From Clostridia bacterium (GTDB lineage Bacteria; Bacillota; Clostridia; Christensenellales; Aristaeellaceae), in contig JAFXUZ010000097.1 in assembly GCA_017524725.1 (NCBI GenBank), forward strand, positions 24,316 through 88,315: 64,000 nt of DNA, written 5' to 3'. Made by a program: the position numbers and the translations under genes. The notes beneath the pieces are model-generated. The model did not search any database, was not told the DNA's origin, and saw only the letters and a program-made list of their open reading frames with translations. Below, piece after piece: positions 9,469-18,811 of the stretch (positions are counted from its first letter, which is position 1; each line of letters opens with the position of its first letter).

Positions 9469-9696
9469 AACGGCCACCCCAGTTATTAATGCTGCGATTT
9501 GATTCTATTGTACACTGACCGAGCAGAAAACAGAACCGAAAAAAAAGCCTGTTGATTGTAAAAAACACGCATCATTTTTCCTCGCGGCAGTGGTATACTT
9601 ATATAAACGCACCGCCGCATGCACGGCATATGCCAAAAAAGCGGACACGCACCGAAGCCGCAGCGCAATTAAACTTTTCCGGATGGGAGGAGCGGG

Positions 9697-10554
9697 ATGA
9701 AAGTCAGGGAAACAGGCGTTCTGACGTCGAGCGACGTTTACTTCCATACGCCCTCCGCCGCGTCAAAGGAAATATTCCTTACGCTCCTGTGTGCCGGCCG
9801 CTATGACTGCACACCGGAATACATGGTAAAGCGCCACAGCTATGAAAGCGGCCTCATCCTGCTGGTATTGGAAGGCAGCGGCTACGCTGAGATCGGGGAC
9901 AGGCGCCACACCCTCAGGCAGGGGGACGCCGTGCTGCTTGACTGCTACCTTCCCCACTGCTACGGGACAAGCAGCGGCTGGAGCATCCTCTGGGTGCATT
10001 TCGGTGGCGCGGCGGCGCACAGGATGATCCTTTCGCTGGAGCCCTCCAGGCGCGTCCTTCGGCCCGGGGCCTGGTCGTATGAAATGCGGCGCTGCATGAT
10101 GAGCGTTTACGGCATGTTTTCAGACCCCGGGAACGCGCCTGACGACGTGCGCATCCACACCGAGATCACGCGTATGATCTGCTTTTTCTTTGCAGGCGGG
10201 CAAAATGAAAGCGCGTCCGCCATGGACACTGTTGCCGCCAAACTGTCCGACCGTCTTTCCGAGCGCGTGACGACCCGCGAACTGGCCGGAATGGTCCACA
10301 TGTCCGAAAGCCAGCTGAACCGCTCCTTCAGGCGGGAAAAAGGGCTCTCCCCCCACCAGTTCCGCATCGAGGCCCGGTTGAATGCCGCCCGCTACCTTCT
10401 GGCCAATACCGTCCTTTCCCTGTCGGAGATCGCCCTAAAGTGCGGGTTCCGCGACGCGAGCGCGCTGATCCATCAGTTCAAGGCCAGGACCGGCCTGACC
10501 CCGGGAGAATATGCCGCACAGTGCAGGGACACGATCCCCGACCAGCTTTCATAA
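9697..10554 (+). CDS. AraC-family transcriptional regulator
   Basis: A 285-residue regulator with an N-terminal cupin sensor (KRHSYESGLILLVLEGSGYA, then DAVLLDCYLPHCY) and a C-terminal double helix-turn-helix: first helix pair in VTTRELAGMVHMSESQLNRS, second in LSLSEIALKCGFRDASALIH with the characteristic G-F-x-D. Ribosome site GGAGG is 6 nt before the ATG. It sits between the galactoside unit and the repair genes and is the obvious candidate activator of both galactoside operons. A direct-repeat site near 3127 may be its operator. Confidence 0.93.
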   Translation: MKVRETGVLTSSDVYFHTPSAASKEIFLTLLCAGRYDCTPEYMVKRHSYESGLILLVLEGSGYAEIGDRRHTLRQGDAVLLDCYLPHCYGTSSGWSILWVHFGGAAAHRMILSLEPSRRVLRPGAWSYEMRRCMMSVYGMFSDPGNAPDDVRIHTEITRMICFFFAGGQNESASAMDTVAAKLSDRLSERVTTRELAGMVHMSESQLNRSFRREKGLSPHQFRIEARLNAARYLLANTVLSLSEIALKCGFRDASALIHQFKARTGLTPGEYAAQCRDTIPDQLS

Positions 10555-10559
10555 CACAT

Positions 10560-10578
10560 GTTCCGGTCCTGCCGGAAC
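10560..10578 (+). terminator. Hairpin after the AraC gene
   Basis: GTTCCGG (10560-10566) and CCGGAAC (10572-10578) form a perfect 7-bp stem with a 5-nt loop just after the stop codon. No T tract follows, so termination is uncertain. Confidence 0.35.
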
Positions 10579-10632
10579 GCCGGAGTTTCCCGGGGATACA
10601 GCCGGTCTCCGATACATCATGACAGGTAAAAA

Positions 10633-11454
10633 ATGATCATTCATATTCCGGACGACTTCGACCTTGAAAAAATCGAAAACAGCGGCCAGTGCTTCCGCTG
10701 GACACGGACGGACAAGGATACCTGGCGTGTCCTCAGCGGCGGTTCATGCCTGTATATTTCCTCACTCGGCAAAGGCGCATATACCTTTGACTGCAGTGAA
10801 GACGAATTCACCCGCCGCTGGAAGGACTATTTCGACCTGGATGAAAGCTATGCTTCCATCCGCGCACGGATCGATCCCGCATCCGACCCGTTCCTTCATG
10901 CCGCGGCGGAACATGGCAGGGGCATCCGCATCCTGCGGCAGGATCCCTGGGAAACGCTGGTCTCCTTCATCATCTCCCAGAACCGCAATATCCCCGCCAT
11001 CCGGCGCTCGGTGGAGAAGCTGTGCTCCCTGTGCGGGGAAAAAAAGACCGACTCCCGGGGCAATGAGTATTCTGCCTTTCCCTCCCCCTCCGCCATTGCT
11101 TCCCTCAGCCCGGAGGATCTGGCCGCCTGCAGGCTCGGGTACCGTGACAAATATGTCCTACAGGCAGCGAAGGACGCCGCATCGGGATCATTGGACCTTG
11201 AAGCGATGCAAAGCATGCCCTGCGCCGATGCCGTAAAGGAACTTGAAAAAATATACGGAGTCGGGAACAAGGTTGCCTGCTGCGCCGCTCTTTTCGGCCT
11301 CCACCGTCTGGACGCTTTTCCCCGGGACGTTTGGATCAACCGCGCCTTGAAAGACAAATACCCGACCGGCTGGCCCTATGAAAAATACAGTCCTTACAAC
11401 GGTGTATACCAGCAGTATATATTCGCGTATTACCGCGCTCTGAAGGGCATATGA
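10633..11454 (+). CDS. 8-oxoguanine DNA glycosylase, OGG1 type
   Basis: A 273-residue helix-hairpin-helix GPD glycosylase/lyase that excises 8-oxoguanine. The N-terminal OGG domain shows SGQCFRW. The HhH reads GVGNKVACC with catalytic Lys213, and the catalytic Asp is Asp232 in DAFPRDVW; the 19-residue spacing equals that of human OGG1 (Lys249, Asp268). The protein lacks a C-terminal iron-sulfur cluster, as expected for OGG1. A GACAGG ribosome site is near the ATG. It is followed by an HD-domain gene in the same direction. Confidence 0.92.
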   Translation: MIIHIPDDFDLEKIENSGQCFRWTRTDKDTWRVLSGGSCLYISSLGKGAYTFDCSEDEFTRRWKDYFDLDESYASIRARIDPASDPFLHAAAEHGRGIRILRQDPWETLVSFIISQNRNIPAIRRSVEKLCSLCGEKKTDSRGNEYSAFPSPSAIASLSPEDLAACRLGYRDKYVLQAAKDAASGSLDLEAMQSMPCADAVKELEKIYGVGNKVACCAALFGLHRLDAFPRDVWINRALKDKYPTGWPYEKYSPYNGVYQQYIFAYYRALKGI

Positions 11455-11517
11455 CGCGTATCGTACGCAGTATTACGGTATTGACCGGCGCGCGTACACT
11501 TTAAAGGAGGTCCTAAC

Positions 11518-12114
11518 ATGGATATCATTGAAGCCGCCAGGAAATACGTAGAAGACCTGTTCCGGGGAAACGCCGGGGGGCATGACGCAGCCCATACCCT
11601 GCGGGTGTACCGCAATGCCATGATGATCCAGGAAAAAGAAAGAAACGGCGATCCGGAGACCGTCGCTCTTGCGGCCCTTCTCCACGACGCCGACGACCAT
11701 AAGCTGTTCCATACGGAAAACAACCAAAACGCCCGTTCCTTCCTGGCGTCCCACGGCGTGGACGAAAATAAAGCCGAACGGATCATTGCGGCCGTCAACT
11801 CCGTATCCTTCAGCCAAAACCGCGGGAAACGTCCTGATACCCCGGAGGGAAAGATCGTACAGGATGCGGACCGCCTGGACGCTATCGGCGCCATCGGCAT
11901 CGCCCGCACATTCGCTTACGGCGGGGAGCACGGACGGGGCCCGGACGATTCCATCGCCCACTTCCATGAAAAGCTTCTCCTCTTGAAGGACGAAATGAAT
12001 ACGTTCACCGCCAGGACCATGGCCGAAGAGCGGCACGCCTTTATGCTCGCCTTCCTGGAGCAATACGCCCGGGAAACCGGTACGGAACCCGCCGGCAGTC
12101 CGGAAAACGCCTGA
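11518..12114 (+). CDS. HD-domain phosphohydrolase
   Basis: A 198-residue HD-superfamily protein: HDAAH (His26), the HD pair in LLHDADDH (His56-Asp57), and the distal aspartate in QDADRLDAIGAIGI complete the metal-binding set. Small members of this group (YedJ-like) hydrolyse phosphoesters, often nucleotides, but the substrate cannot be told from sequence. The ribosome site AAAGGAGGT is perfect. It is convergent with the PH-domain gene. Confidence 0.9.
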   Translation: MDIIEAARKYVEDLFRGNAGGHDAAHTLRVYRNAMMIQEKERNGDPETVALAALLHDADDHKLFHTENNQNARSFLASHGVDENKAERIIAAVNSVSFSQNRGKRPDTPEGKIVQDADRLDAIGAIGIARTFAYGGEHGRGPDDSIAHFHEKLLLLKDEMNTFTARTMAEERHAFMLAFLEQYARETGTEPAGSPENA

Positions 12115-12151
12115 TGACGTCGCTCGTCAAATGGTGTTTTTCCTGCGGATA

Positions 12152-12535
12152 TCAAAGGATAAATCCCGCGATCATCCTTGCCAGCGCGCCGATATCCGTG
12201 TTCCCGCTGATCCTGAACGTGGCGTCCACCCCGTTGCCGAAGGACAGCGTCAATTCGGAATCCGGCGTCAGTTCGATCATTCCCGGGGTCTGGACGGAGA
12301 AGAACTGCACCTTGCTGTAGGGCAGGCTGGCATACGATCTCCTTTTTCCCGCCAGTCCCTGCACGTCGACGGCAATGATCCGTTTGTCGGTGAATACCAC
12401 CTGGTCCCGGACTGTCTGGAACGCTGTGACGCATACCTCCCCGGGCACCAGCAAGGCGTATATCTCCTTGCGGACCTCCTGCATCTCAATGGGCTTCAGG
12501 GTGTAGATCCCGCTTGTGTTAAAACTGATGGCCAT
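12152..12535 (-). CDS. Small bacterial PH-domain protein
   Basis: A 127-residue protein built mainly of beta strands: EIYALLVPGEVCVTAFQTVR, then VVFTDKRIIAVDVQG, typical of the bacterial pleckstrin-homology families (bPH). The ATG at 12535 with AAGGAAAG upstream is chosen over a longer frame because the domain starts there. No signal or membrane segment. Function unknown. Confidence 0.75.
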   Translation of the reverse strand: MAISFNTSGIYTLKPIEMQEVRKEIYALLVPGEVCVTAFQTVRDQVVFTDKRIIAVDVQGLAGKRRSYASLPYSKVQFFSVQTPGMIELTPDSELTLSFGNGVDATFRISGNTDIGALARMIAGFIL

Positions 12536-12683
12536 GGTAGTCTTTCCTTTCTTTATCCTGTCACCGCTTTTTCTTTGCCTTGTATGCAAGGGGAAAGCAT
12601 ACAGACAGTCAGAACTCATTTTGCGATCCCGGCAGCACGGCGGCGATCTGTCTTAACAGCAAAAGCGTACGGGATCCTGCGGT

Positions 12684-13832
12684 TCATCTGACAGTGATCC
12701 CGTTTTCCTCCGCATACGCCGCGGCGGCAGATCCCTCGCTGCAGCTGATGGCGAACCCGGGGATCATCTCGTACCCGGCGCCGTTGTACCGACAGCCGAA
12801 AGCGTATTCGCCGATCTCAGTCACGCTGTCCGGTATGGCGGCGGAGGTGATGCCGGTACAGCCTTCAAAAGCGTAACAGTCGATGAATGTGACGGAATCG
12901 GGGATCGTGAGCTTCCCTGTGAAGCCGGTGCAGTCCCCGAAAGCGCCCCAGCCGATGCTTGTCACGCCCTGCGGAATGGTCAGCTTCCCCGTGAAACCGG
13001 TGCAGAAGTTGAAGGCGACGCCTTCAATGACCCTGAGACCGGAAGGAAGCTTGAGCTGCCCTGTGAGGGACACACACGACTCAAAAGCATTTGCCCCGAT
13101 CTCGGTCAGGCTGTCCGGGAATGTGATGCTGCCATTCAGCCCGCCGCAGTACTGGAAAGCCGATCTCCCGATCCTTTTAACACCGTCGGGGACAACGTAA
13201 TCGTTCATCTTCTTTCCCCCGGGAGCAGCGAGCAGCACAGTCCCGTCAGCGGTGAACAGGATCCCTTTCACCGTCTTGTAGCTTTTATTCCCTTTCGGTA
13301 CTGTAAAGGCGGTCAGCTCCCGGCACCCAGCAAAAGCTCCTTCGCCGATGCTCTCGACGCCTGCGGGGATGGCGACCCTGCCTTCAAGCCCAATGCATAA
13401 GCGGAAAGCGTCCGGGCCGATCTCCCTGAGATTTTCGGGGATCTTCAATTCACCGTTAAAGGAATAGCACCAGCTGAACGCGCCTTCACCCAGCGTCTCC
13501 ATGCTGTTTGGGATCCTGAGTTCCCCTGTAAAGGGACAGTTGTAGAAAGCGGCGTCCCCGACGCGCGTCACTCCTTCCGGTATCTCCAGGCGGCCGGTCA
13601 GGTCCTGCCGGTCGTAAAACGCCATATTGCCGATGCCCGTCACGCGGTATCCGTCCACCTCGGCAGGGATGATCAGATCGGCGCTTTTGCCCATGAAACC
13701 CACGATCTCCGCGATACCGTCCTTCAAAAGGATGTATTCAAAATCACCGCAGGTGTGCTTTTCCGGCGTAAGCGCCACAGCGAATGCCGGAAGCAGCGTC
13801 AATACAGCCAGCATAGCAAACAGCTTTTTCAT
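12684..13832 (-). CDS. Secreted BspA-like leucine-rich-repeat protein
   Basis: A 382-residue protein with a Sec signal peptide (MKKLFAMLAVLTLLPAFAVA) followed by about a dozen LRR_5 units of roughly 23 residues with the pattern A-F-x-x-C-x-x-L-x-G-x-L-x-I-P-x-x-V/L-x-x-I-G. BspA-like repeats commonly mediate surface adhesion in gut anaerobes and parasites. No sortase motif or anchor is seen, so it is probably released or loosely bound. A GGAGG site precedes the ATG. Confidence 0.88.
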   Translation of the reverse strand: MKKLFAMLAVLTLLPAFAVALTPEKHTCGDFEYILLKDGIAEIVGFMGKSADLIIPAEVDGYRVTGIGNMAFYDRQDLTGRLEIPEGVTRVGDAAFYNCPFTGELRIPNSMETLGEGAFSWCYSFNGELKIPENLREIGPDAFRLCIGLEGRVAIPAGVESIGEGAFAGCRELTAFTVPKGNKSYKTVKGILFTADGTVLLAAPGGKKMNDYVVPDGVKRIGRSAFQYCGGLNGSITFPDSLTEIGANAFESCVSLTGQLKLPSGLRVIEGVAFNFCTGFTGKLTIPQGVTSIGWGAFGDCTGFTGKLTIPDSVTFIDCYAFEGCTGITSAAIPDSVTEIGEYAFGCRYNGAGYEMIPGFAISCSEGSAAAAYAEENGITVR

Positions 13833-13921
13833 GATCTGCCTCCATCATTGTTTTATGTTCTTTATCAGTCCTGTTCCGTCTGCAATAATATACGGCCAGG
13901 GATCCCGGGCCGAAGGCCGTT

Positions 13922-15202
13922 TTATTCCGCTTCGGGGGTAAGTCTCAGGCGTGCGTAGGATTCGCCCATCAGGATATGTTCAAAGCCTTCGCCGGAGCTG
14001 CCCTTCGGGCAGGTAAGTTCCACTTCGACGCCGGCCTGGAACACCATCACGATATCGCTGCCGCCAAAGAGGAAGTATCCCATGGGATCCCCTTTTTCTA
14101 CTCTGTCGCCCACAGCCAGGCCTTCCTCCCAGTTGCAGGAGCAGATCTGGGACATGCCGATGGGGAGCACCGCCACCAGGCCGTATTCTCCGGTATCGAT
14201 GACCGCGCAGTCCCGCGTTTCGATCATCTGCCAGCCCGGAATGGCATCTTCCAGCACATAGCGCCCCGTCACGGGATCCCAAACGGTGATGCCGCCAGCC
14301 GCGTTGGTGCCGGGCACCTTATTCAGCTCCACGATGGTCCCGCTGACCGGGAAATGATACCGGTGATAGTCGTTCACGTCCAGGAAGGTGTGCGTCAGCG
14401 TGCCGCCGCGGAAGGCGTCCGCATAAGCGGAATCCGGCCCCAGCAGCTGAGAAACGGACGTGAAATTGGCGGACTTGATCTTTACGCCTTCAGCCTGCAC
14501 AAGATCACCGTGTTCGTCAACACGCCATACGCCCTGCGGTTTGGAATCCGCCGGAGACACCACTTCGCTGTCCGCAACGGGACGTACGGAAGGATCGATC
14601 AGGTGCCGGGCAAACCAATCGTTAAAGGTGGTCCATACGTTCTCCCCGGCATACCAGCCGTACTGCATATTCATGGAGGGATCGTTCATGATCCGATTCC
14701 AGTAAAAATCGTTCCAGCTTTCCTCCGTGGATAGAAAAGCGCCCCATTCATCGGAGTAATCACTGAGCCAGGACGCAATGGGCTCATGGTACTGAAGCGT
14801 GGGATAATATTATCCCTTTCCTTCCAGTTCTTCCAGCGGCTGGTCGAACAGGAACCAGATATAGTCGATGCTCTGGTCGATGGTATCGTACAGCGAGGGA
14901 TACTCCGCGTCCTTCAGCACGTTCCACGGCATGCAGGTGGTGAGCCAGTCGATATAATCGTACAGTTCGTCTACACTGCCGATGGGATTGGTCTGGGCAT
15001 CGGGATTGATCTTCCGCGCCAGGGCAATGGTTTTTTCCATCAGGGCTTCAGTTCCGGGTCGGCTTCAAGGTACGCTTCCATATCGAGCCTGGCCCGGGAA
15101 TGTTCTGTCCCGGAAACAGGCGTCGCTTCCGAAATCGCCGTGCCGGCGATGCCTGCCGCGGCAAAAAGGAACAGAGCCATCAGGATAGCAAGTTTTTTTT
15201 CA
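13922..15202 (-). pseudogene. Phosphatidylserine-decarboxylase-like gene, broken in three places
   Basis: The C-terminal 255 codons (from 14689) carry the PSD-family block DVNDYHRYHFPVSG and the region GYFLFGGSD where PSD enzymes self-cleave at Gly-Ser. Upstream in the same frame the reading continues (YYPTLQYHEPIASW...) but meets TAA at 14810-14812. A 76-codon segment in that frame runs from 15040 to 14813. Before it a signal-peptide-like stretch (LAILMALFLFAAAG) from 15202 is out of frame: one frameshift lies near 15040-15050 and another in a run of eight A after the ATG. The original product would have been a secreted PSD-like protein of about 425 residues. Sequencing error could mimic one lesion but hardly all three. 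Confidence 0.75.
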
Positions 15203-15223
15203 TGGCGTTATTCTACCTTGATA

Positions 15224-15535
15224 TCACCTGAATTTAACCGCTGTGCCGTAAGCCATGACCTCCGCGGCGCTCTGCATGATGCTGGAGGTTGCATATCGCA
15301 TGCATACGATGGCGTCCGCTCCAAGACTTTTCGCTTCCTCGATCATCCGATCGGTGGCGATCCGGCGGGCCTTGTCCATCATCTCGTTGTATTTTGTCAG
15401 TTCGCCCCCCACCAGAGTTTTAAAACCGGCTCCGATATCCCTGAAAGCGTTGACCGTCTGGATGGTGCTGCCCCTGACGATCCCCAGAGGCTCCACTTCC
15501 CTGCCCGCAATGTTCTCCGTCGTTACGATAAGCAT
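15224..15535 (-). CDS. YbjQ/UPF0145 family protein
   Basis: A 103-residue protein of the YbjQ family: MLIVTTENIAGREVEPLGIV, GSTIQTVNAFRDIGAG, ARRIATDRMIEEAKSLGADA and the conserved tail VMAYGTAVKF. These form small oligomeric folds of unknown role, once called heavy-metal binding. The ATG at 15535 follows AGGGG at a good distance. It lies just upstream of the broken PSD-like gene. Confidence 0.9.
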   Translation of the reverse strand: MLIVTTENIAGREVEPLGIVRGSTIQTVNAFRDIGAGFKTLVGGELTKYNEMMDKARRIATDRMIEEAKSLGADAIVCMRYATSSIMQSAAEVMAYGTAVKFR

Positions 15536-15696
15536 AACGATACCCCTTTCTTTTTTTACGTTGTCTCCCTGTACATGCAGGGTCATGTGCTGCTTAAGTA
15601 CCGGGGAGTCTTTATAGCCCCCTGCTATCTGCTTTTCATTATCTCAATTTTTAAAACATCCGTCAAGTTTATGATTTATGCGATCACAAAGGTTTT

Positions 15697-16017
15697 TTGT
15701 TATTGCATGCCTACCGGATGACAGATGAAGCGAAGATGGCAGACAAGATCATTGACATCATGGGGGTCTGCGAAGCTACCGGCAACCCTCATCTCCTCTG
15801 GTTCCGGAAACTGCTGGATGAGCACTTCCCTGGAATTATTGCTCATGCAACATATCAGATATCAGCGGGTAAGATCGAAGGCATTAACCAGAAAATCAAG
15901 ACACTCAGGTGGCACGGCTATGGGTATCCAGATGATGAATACTTCTTCCTGAAGCTCTTCGACATGAGTCGCCAGGGCTATGTTCGGAATGTATCATCAC
16001 ACAGATTTAGTGATTGA
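15697..16017 (+). pseudogene. ISL3-type transposase, C-terminal fragment
   Basis: About 100 codons match the end of IS204/IS1001/ISL3-family DDE transposases: the stretch from HATYQISAGKIEGINQKIKT to GYGYPDDEYFFLKLFDMSR is the family's typical C-terminus. The catalytic core is missing and the ATG at the start is probably chance. No terminal inverted repeats or target duplication were found. It marks a decayed insertion beside the broken PSD-like gene. Confidence 0.75.
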
Positions 16018-16025
16018 ACCAAGTA

Positions 16026-16067
16026 AGAAAAAGCACCGCCGCGGTGATTGATCACTCTGCGGCGGTG
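16026..16067 (-). terminator. Intrinsic terminator of the carboxylesterase operon
   Basis: CACCGCCGC (16034-16042) and GCGGCGGTG (16059-16067) form a 9-bp stem; read on the minus strand it is followed by CTTTTTC. It lies 12 nt after the esterase stop codon. Confidence 0.8.
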
Positions 16068-16078
16068 TGTTCACAAGC

Positions 16079-17608
16079 TCATATCTCCCCGGCAAACCGT
16101 TCCTGCAGGAAGGTCATCAGCGGTGCCTCGGGGCATTTTTCGCTCATCGCAGCATCGCAAAAGCGCATCCTGACCGGATCACGGGTCTCGAAGGATTGCC
16201 ATATGGGCAGGGCGTTTCCGTGAAGGTCCTCTCCGTTGGGATCGCCGGTTTTGATGTAATTGCACCAGTAATCGCACATCTGCCTGGCCAGGTCGTAATG
16301 CTTCCCGGTGAAGGGCCGCCAGCATTTTGCCAGCGTCTCAAAAAAGAACCACAGGTCCGACGAGTGGAAAGCGCCTGGATGGTCCCATCCGGGAATCTCC
16401 GGGCAGAAAAGGTAATAATACAGCGGCGTCTTCTCCCCCTGCTTTTCAAAACGCCGCGCCGCGGCGCGGATAGCGAACTCGATGGAATTGATCCCACCCT
16501 CCCGCGAAACGGTCTCCCGGGACGCCGGATCCGAAAAGCAGGCAAGGAACCTGTCCGCGTCGTTTCCGAACAGACGCCGGGCATATTCCCCGGATGTTTC
16601 ACCCGTTTTCACCAGATCCGGCCAGGCGAAGAATTCACTGTCGGTGTGCCCCAGCAGCACCGGTACCTTCAGCCTTTCCCCGTCCAGGAACCATTCGCCG
16701 CTTGAGCGCATGGAGAACACTCCGTCCACCGCTTCGCAGAAGGTTTTGCCCCAGCCGTGGATCCCGTCCCATTCCAGGGACTTGTCCCTGAGGGTCACGG
16801 CGTCGATCTGACGTGCTTCATCAAGGTTTTTGACTCCAAGGAAGTCAAAAAAAGCCTTGCCTTTTTCTTCGGCGGACTTTTTATCGTTGGAAAGGCCGAA
16901 TTCCGATGGATAGGGCGAATGGAAGGTGCCGCTCTGGATGATGGCCCTTTGGAACAGGCCCCGGTTGGCGGGGCAGGTCATCTGGGCGGAAACGCTCATG
17001 CCGCCGGCCGACTGCCCGCCAATGGTGATGTTCCCGGGATCGCCCCCGAAGGAAGCGATGTTCCTCTTGACCCAGCGCGTGGCGGCCTGCTGGTCCAGAA
17101 AGCCGAAATTGGCCGGCGCCTCGGGAGCCTCCGCCGTCAATTCCGGATGGCTGAAGAAACCGAACACGTTCACCCGGTAATTGACCGTGACCACGACGAT
17201 ACCCCGGCGGGCAATACGTTCGCCGTCAAATTCCATTTCGGCGGAGTATCCCACCTGCAGCCCGCCGCCGAAATACCACACGAACACAGGCATATCCCTG
17301 CGCCCGTCTGCCGGAGCCCAGATATTCAGCGTCAGGCAGTCCTCGCTCATGGGTATCTCCCGGTCCACATGCCATTCCCTGTCGTACAGTTGTTTGGGAT
17401 CCGCGCTGATGGGCGCCTGCATCGGGATGGCCGAAAAAGCATAACAGGCCCTTTCACCCTCCCAGGGAACGCAGGGCTGCGGCGCGCGCCAGCGGTTGGC
17501 GCCCACGGGCGGCGCGGCATACGGGATCCCCTTGTAGCTGGTAATGCGCGGGTCTGCCGCCGGCAATCCCGCCACCCAGCCGCTTTCCGTTTTCACTTTC
17601 CTGATCAT
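16079..17608 (-). CDS. Type-B carboxylesterase
   Basis: A 509-residue alpha/beta-hydrolase of the carboxylesterase/cholinesterase family. The nucleophile is Ser200 in GGQSAGG (G-x-S-x-G); SEDCLTLNIWAP and the oxyanion block WYFGGGLQVGYS are also present. No signal peptide, so it is likely cytoplasmic and could hydrolyse esters from plant material or xenobiotics; the substrate is not evident. Its ATG overlaps the stop of the upstream glycosyltransferase (ATGA) with GGGGAGG upstream, so the two are coupled. Confidence 0.92.
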   Translation of the reverse strand: MIRKVKTESGWVAGLPAADPRITSYKGIPYAAPPVGANRWRAPQPCVPWEGERACYAFSAIPMQAPISADPKQLYDREWHVDREIPMSEDCLTLNIWAPADGRRDMPVFVWYFGGGLQVGYSAEMEFDGERIARRGIVVVTVNYRVNVFGFFSHPELTAEAPEAPANFGFLDQQAATRWVKRNIASFGGDPGNITIGGQSAGGMSVSAQMTCPANRGLFQRAIIQSGTFHSPYPSEFGLSNDKKSAEEKGKAFFDFLGVKNLDEARQIDAVTLRDKSLEWDGIHGWGKTFCEAVDGVFSMRSSGEWFLDGERLKVPVLLGHTDSEFFAWPDLVKTGETSGEYARRLFGNDADRFLACFSDPASRETVSREGGINSIEFAIRAAARRFEKQGEKTPLYYYLFCPEIPGWDHPGAFHSSDLWFFFETLAKCWRPFTGKHYDLARQMCDYWCNYIKTGDPNGEDLHGNALPIWQSFETRDPVRMRFCDAAMSEKCPEAPLMTFLQERFAGEI

Positions 17609-18606
17609 TCGTTATCCTCCCCTTCCGATCCTTCCAGCCAGCGGCGCCCGGTCTTCTCCCAGGTGCGTTCGCTGATGATATAGCGCGGACGGCGCTTTGT
17701 TTCCATATATGTTTTGCCCAGGTACTGCCCGATGACACCGGTGGAGATCAGCTGGATGCCTCCGATAATGCACACGAGGCATACGGTGGAGGCCCAGCCG
17801 GCCACCGTATTCCCCCGGATCGCCATCACAACCGCCCAGACAGCGGCAATAAGCCCCGCCAGGCTGAAAAAGACCCCGATCCCTGTGATGATGGACAGGG
17901 GACGCACCGACAGGCTGGTGATCCCGTCAAAGGCCAGGGCCAGCATTTTACGCAGGGGATAATGGCTTTCCCCCGCAAGGCGCTCGGCACGCTCGTAATA
18001 GACAGTGGAGCTTTTAAAGCCGACCAACGGGATCATTCCCCTCAGGAAGATGTTCACCTCCTGGAAATCGGCGAATTCCTTCAGCACCCGGGCGCTCACC
18101 AGGCGGTAATCCGCGTGGTTGAACACGATCTCCGCTCCAAGCAGCTTCATCAGCCTGTAGAAGCTCTCGGCAGTGAAGCGTTTGAAAAAGGTATCGGTAT
18201 CTCGCCTGGACCTGACTCCGTAAACCACCTCGCAGCCCGCCAGGTATTCGTCCACCATCCTGTCCATGGCGTTGATGTCGTCCTGTCCGTCACAGTCGAT
18301 GGAAATGGTGATGTCGCATTTGTCCCTGGCTTCCATCAGTCCGGCAAGCACCGCGTTCTGGTGACCGCGATTGCGGCTTTGGCTGATGCCGATGAAGTGT
18401 TCGTCCTTTTCCGCCAGGGAACGGATGATCTCCCAGGTGGAATCCCGGGATCCGTCGTTGACGAACAGCACACGGCTGCGGGAACTGATCTTCCCCGCTT
18501 CCGTCAGAGAAGCCAGCTTGTCAAGGAACATGGGAGCTGTGATGGGCAGCACCTTTTCCTCGTTGTAGCAGGGGATCACGATCCATAGTATCGGTTTGGG
18601 TGCCAT
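17605..18606 (-). CDS. GT2 glycosyltransferase, GtrB/DPM-like
   Basis: A 333-residue family 2 glycosyltransferase: PILWIVIPCYNEEKVLP at the start, FVNDGSRDST, then SIDCDGQDD (metal/nucleotide-sugar aspartates), and two C-terminal membrane segments (ITGIGVFFSLAGLIAAVW and a second around VCLVCIIGGIQLI). Such enzymes move a sugar from a nucleotide to undecaprenyl phosphate at the inner membrane face for later wall or lipid decoration. AAGGAG precedes the ATG. It is the first gene of a two-gene operon with the esterase. Confidence 0.92.
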   Translation of the reverse strand: MAPKPILWIVIPCYNEEKVLPITAPMFLDKLASLTEAGKISSRSRVLFVNDGSRDSTWEIIRSLAEKDEHFIGISQSRNRGHQNAVLAGLMEARDKCDITISIDCDGQDDINAMDRMVDEYLAGCEVVYGVRSRRDTDTFFKRFTAESFYRLMKLLGAEIVFNHADYRLVSARVLKEFADFQEVNIFLRGMIPLVGFKSSTVYYERAERLAGESHYPLRKMLALAFDGITSLSVRPLSIITGIGVFFSLAGLIAAVWAVVMAIRGNTVAGWASTVCLVCIIGGIQLISTGVIGQYLGKTYMETKRRPRYIISERTWEKTGRRWLEGSEGEDNE

Positions 18607-18782
18607 ATCCTTCTCCTTCCGGCGCGCCTCTTAACACAGATCGGCAGCCGCCGACGCATGAAATTGCCCGATTATTCAGGACGCCTCGCACCGAAGACGG
18701 AACAGATCCTTTACGTTATGCCCATATTGCACGGGATCGCCTTCCCGCGGGCAGAAGCCTGAAGCAGGGTCCTGACAATACG

Positions 18783-18811
18783 ATTATACCACATAGATAT
18801 TGCCTTGACAA
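18783..18811 (-). promoter_or_regulatory. Promoter of the glycosyltransferase-esterase operon
   Basis: On the minus strand TTGTCA (18811-18806), 17 bp, TATAAT (18788-18783). The -35 box occupies nearly the same bases as the -35 of the plus-strand promoter at 18805. Confidence 0.75.

Noticed and set aside
16034..16067. Terminal inverted repeat of the ISL3-type remnant
   Set aside because: The position after the esterase stop and the T run on the minus strand fit a terminator better; no matching repeat exists at the other side of the fragment.
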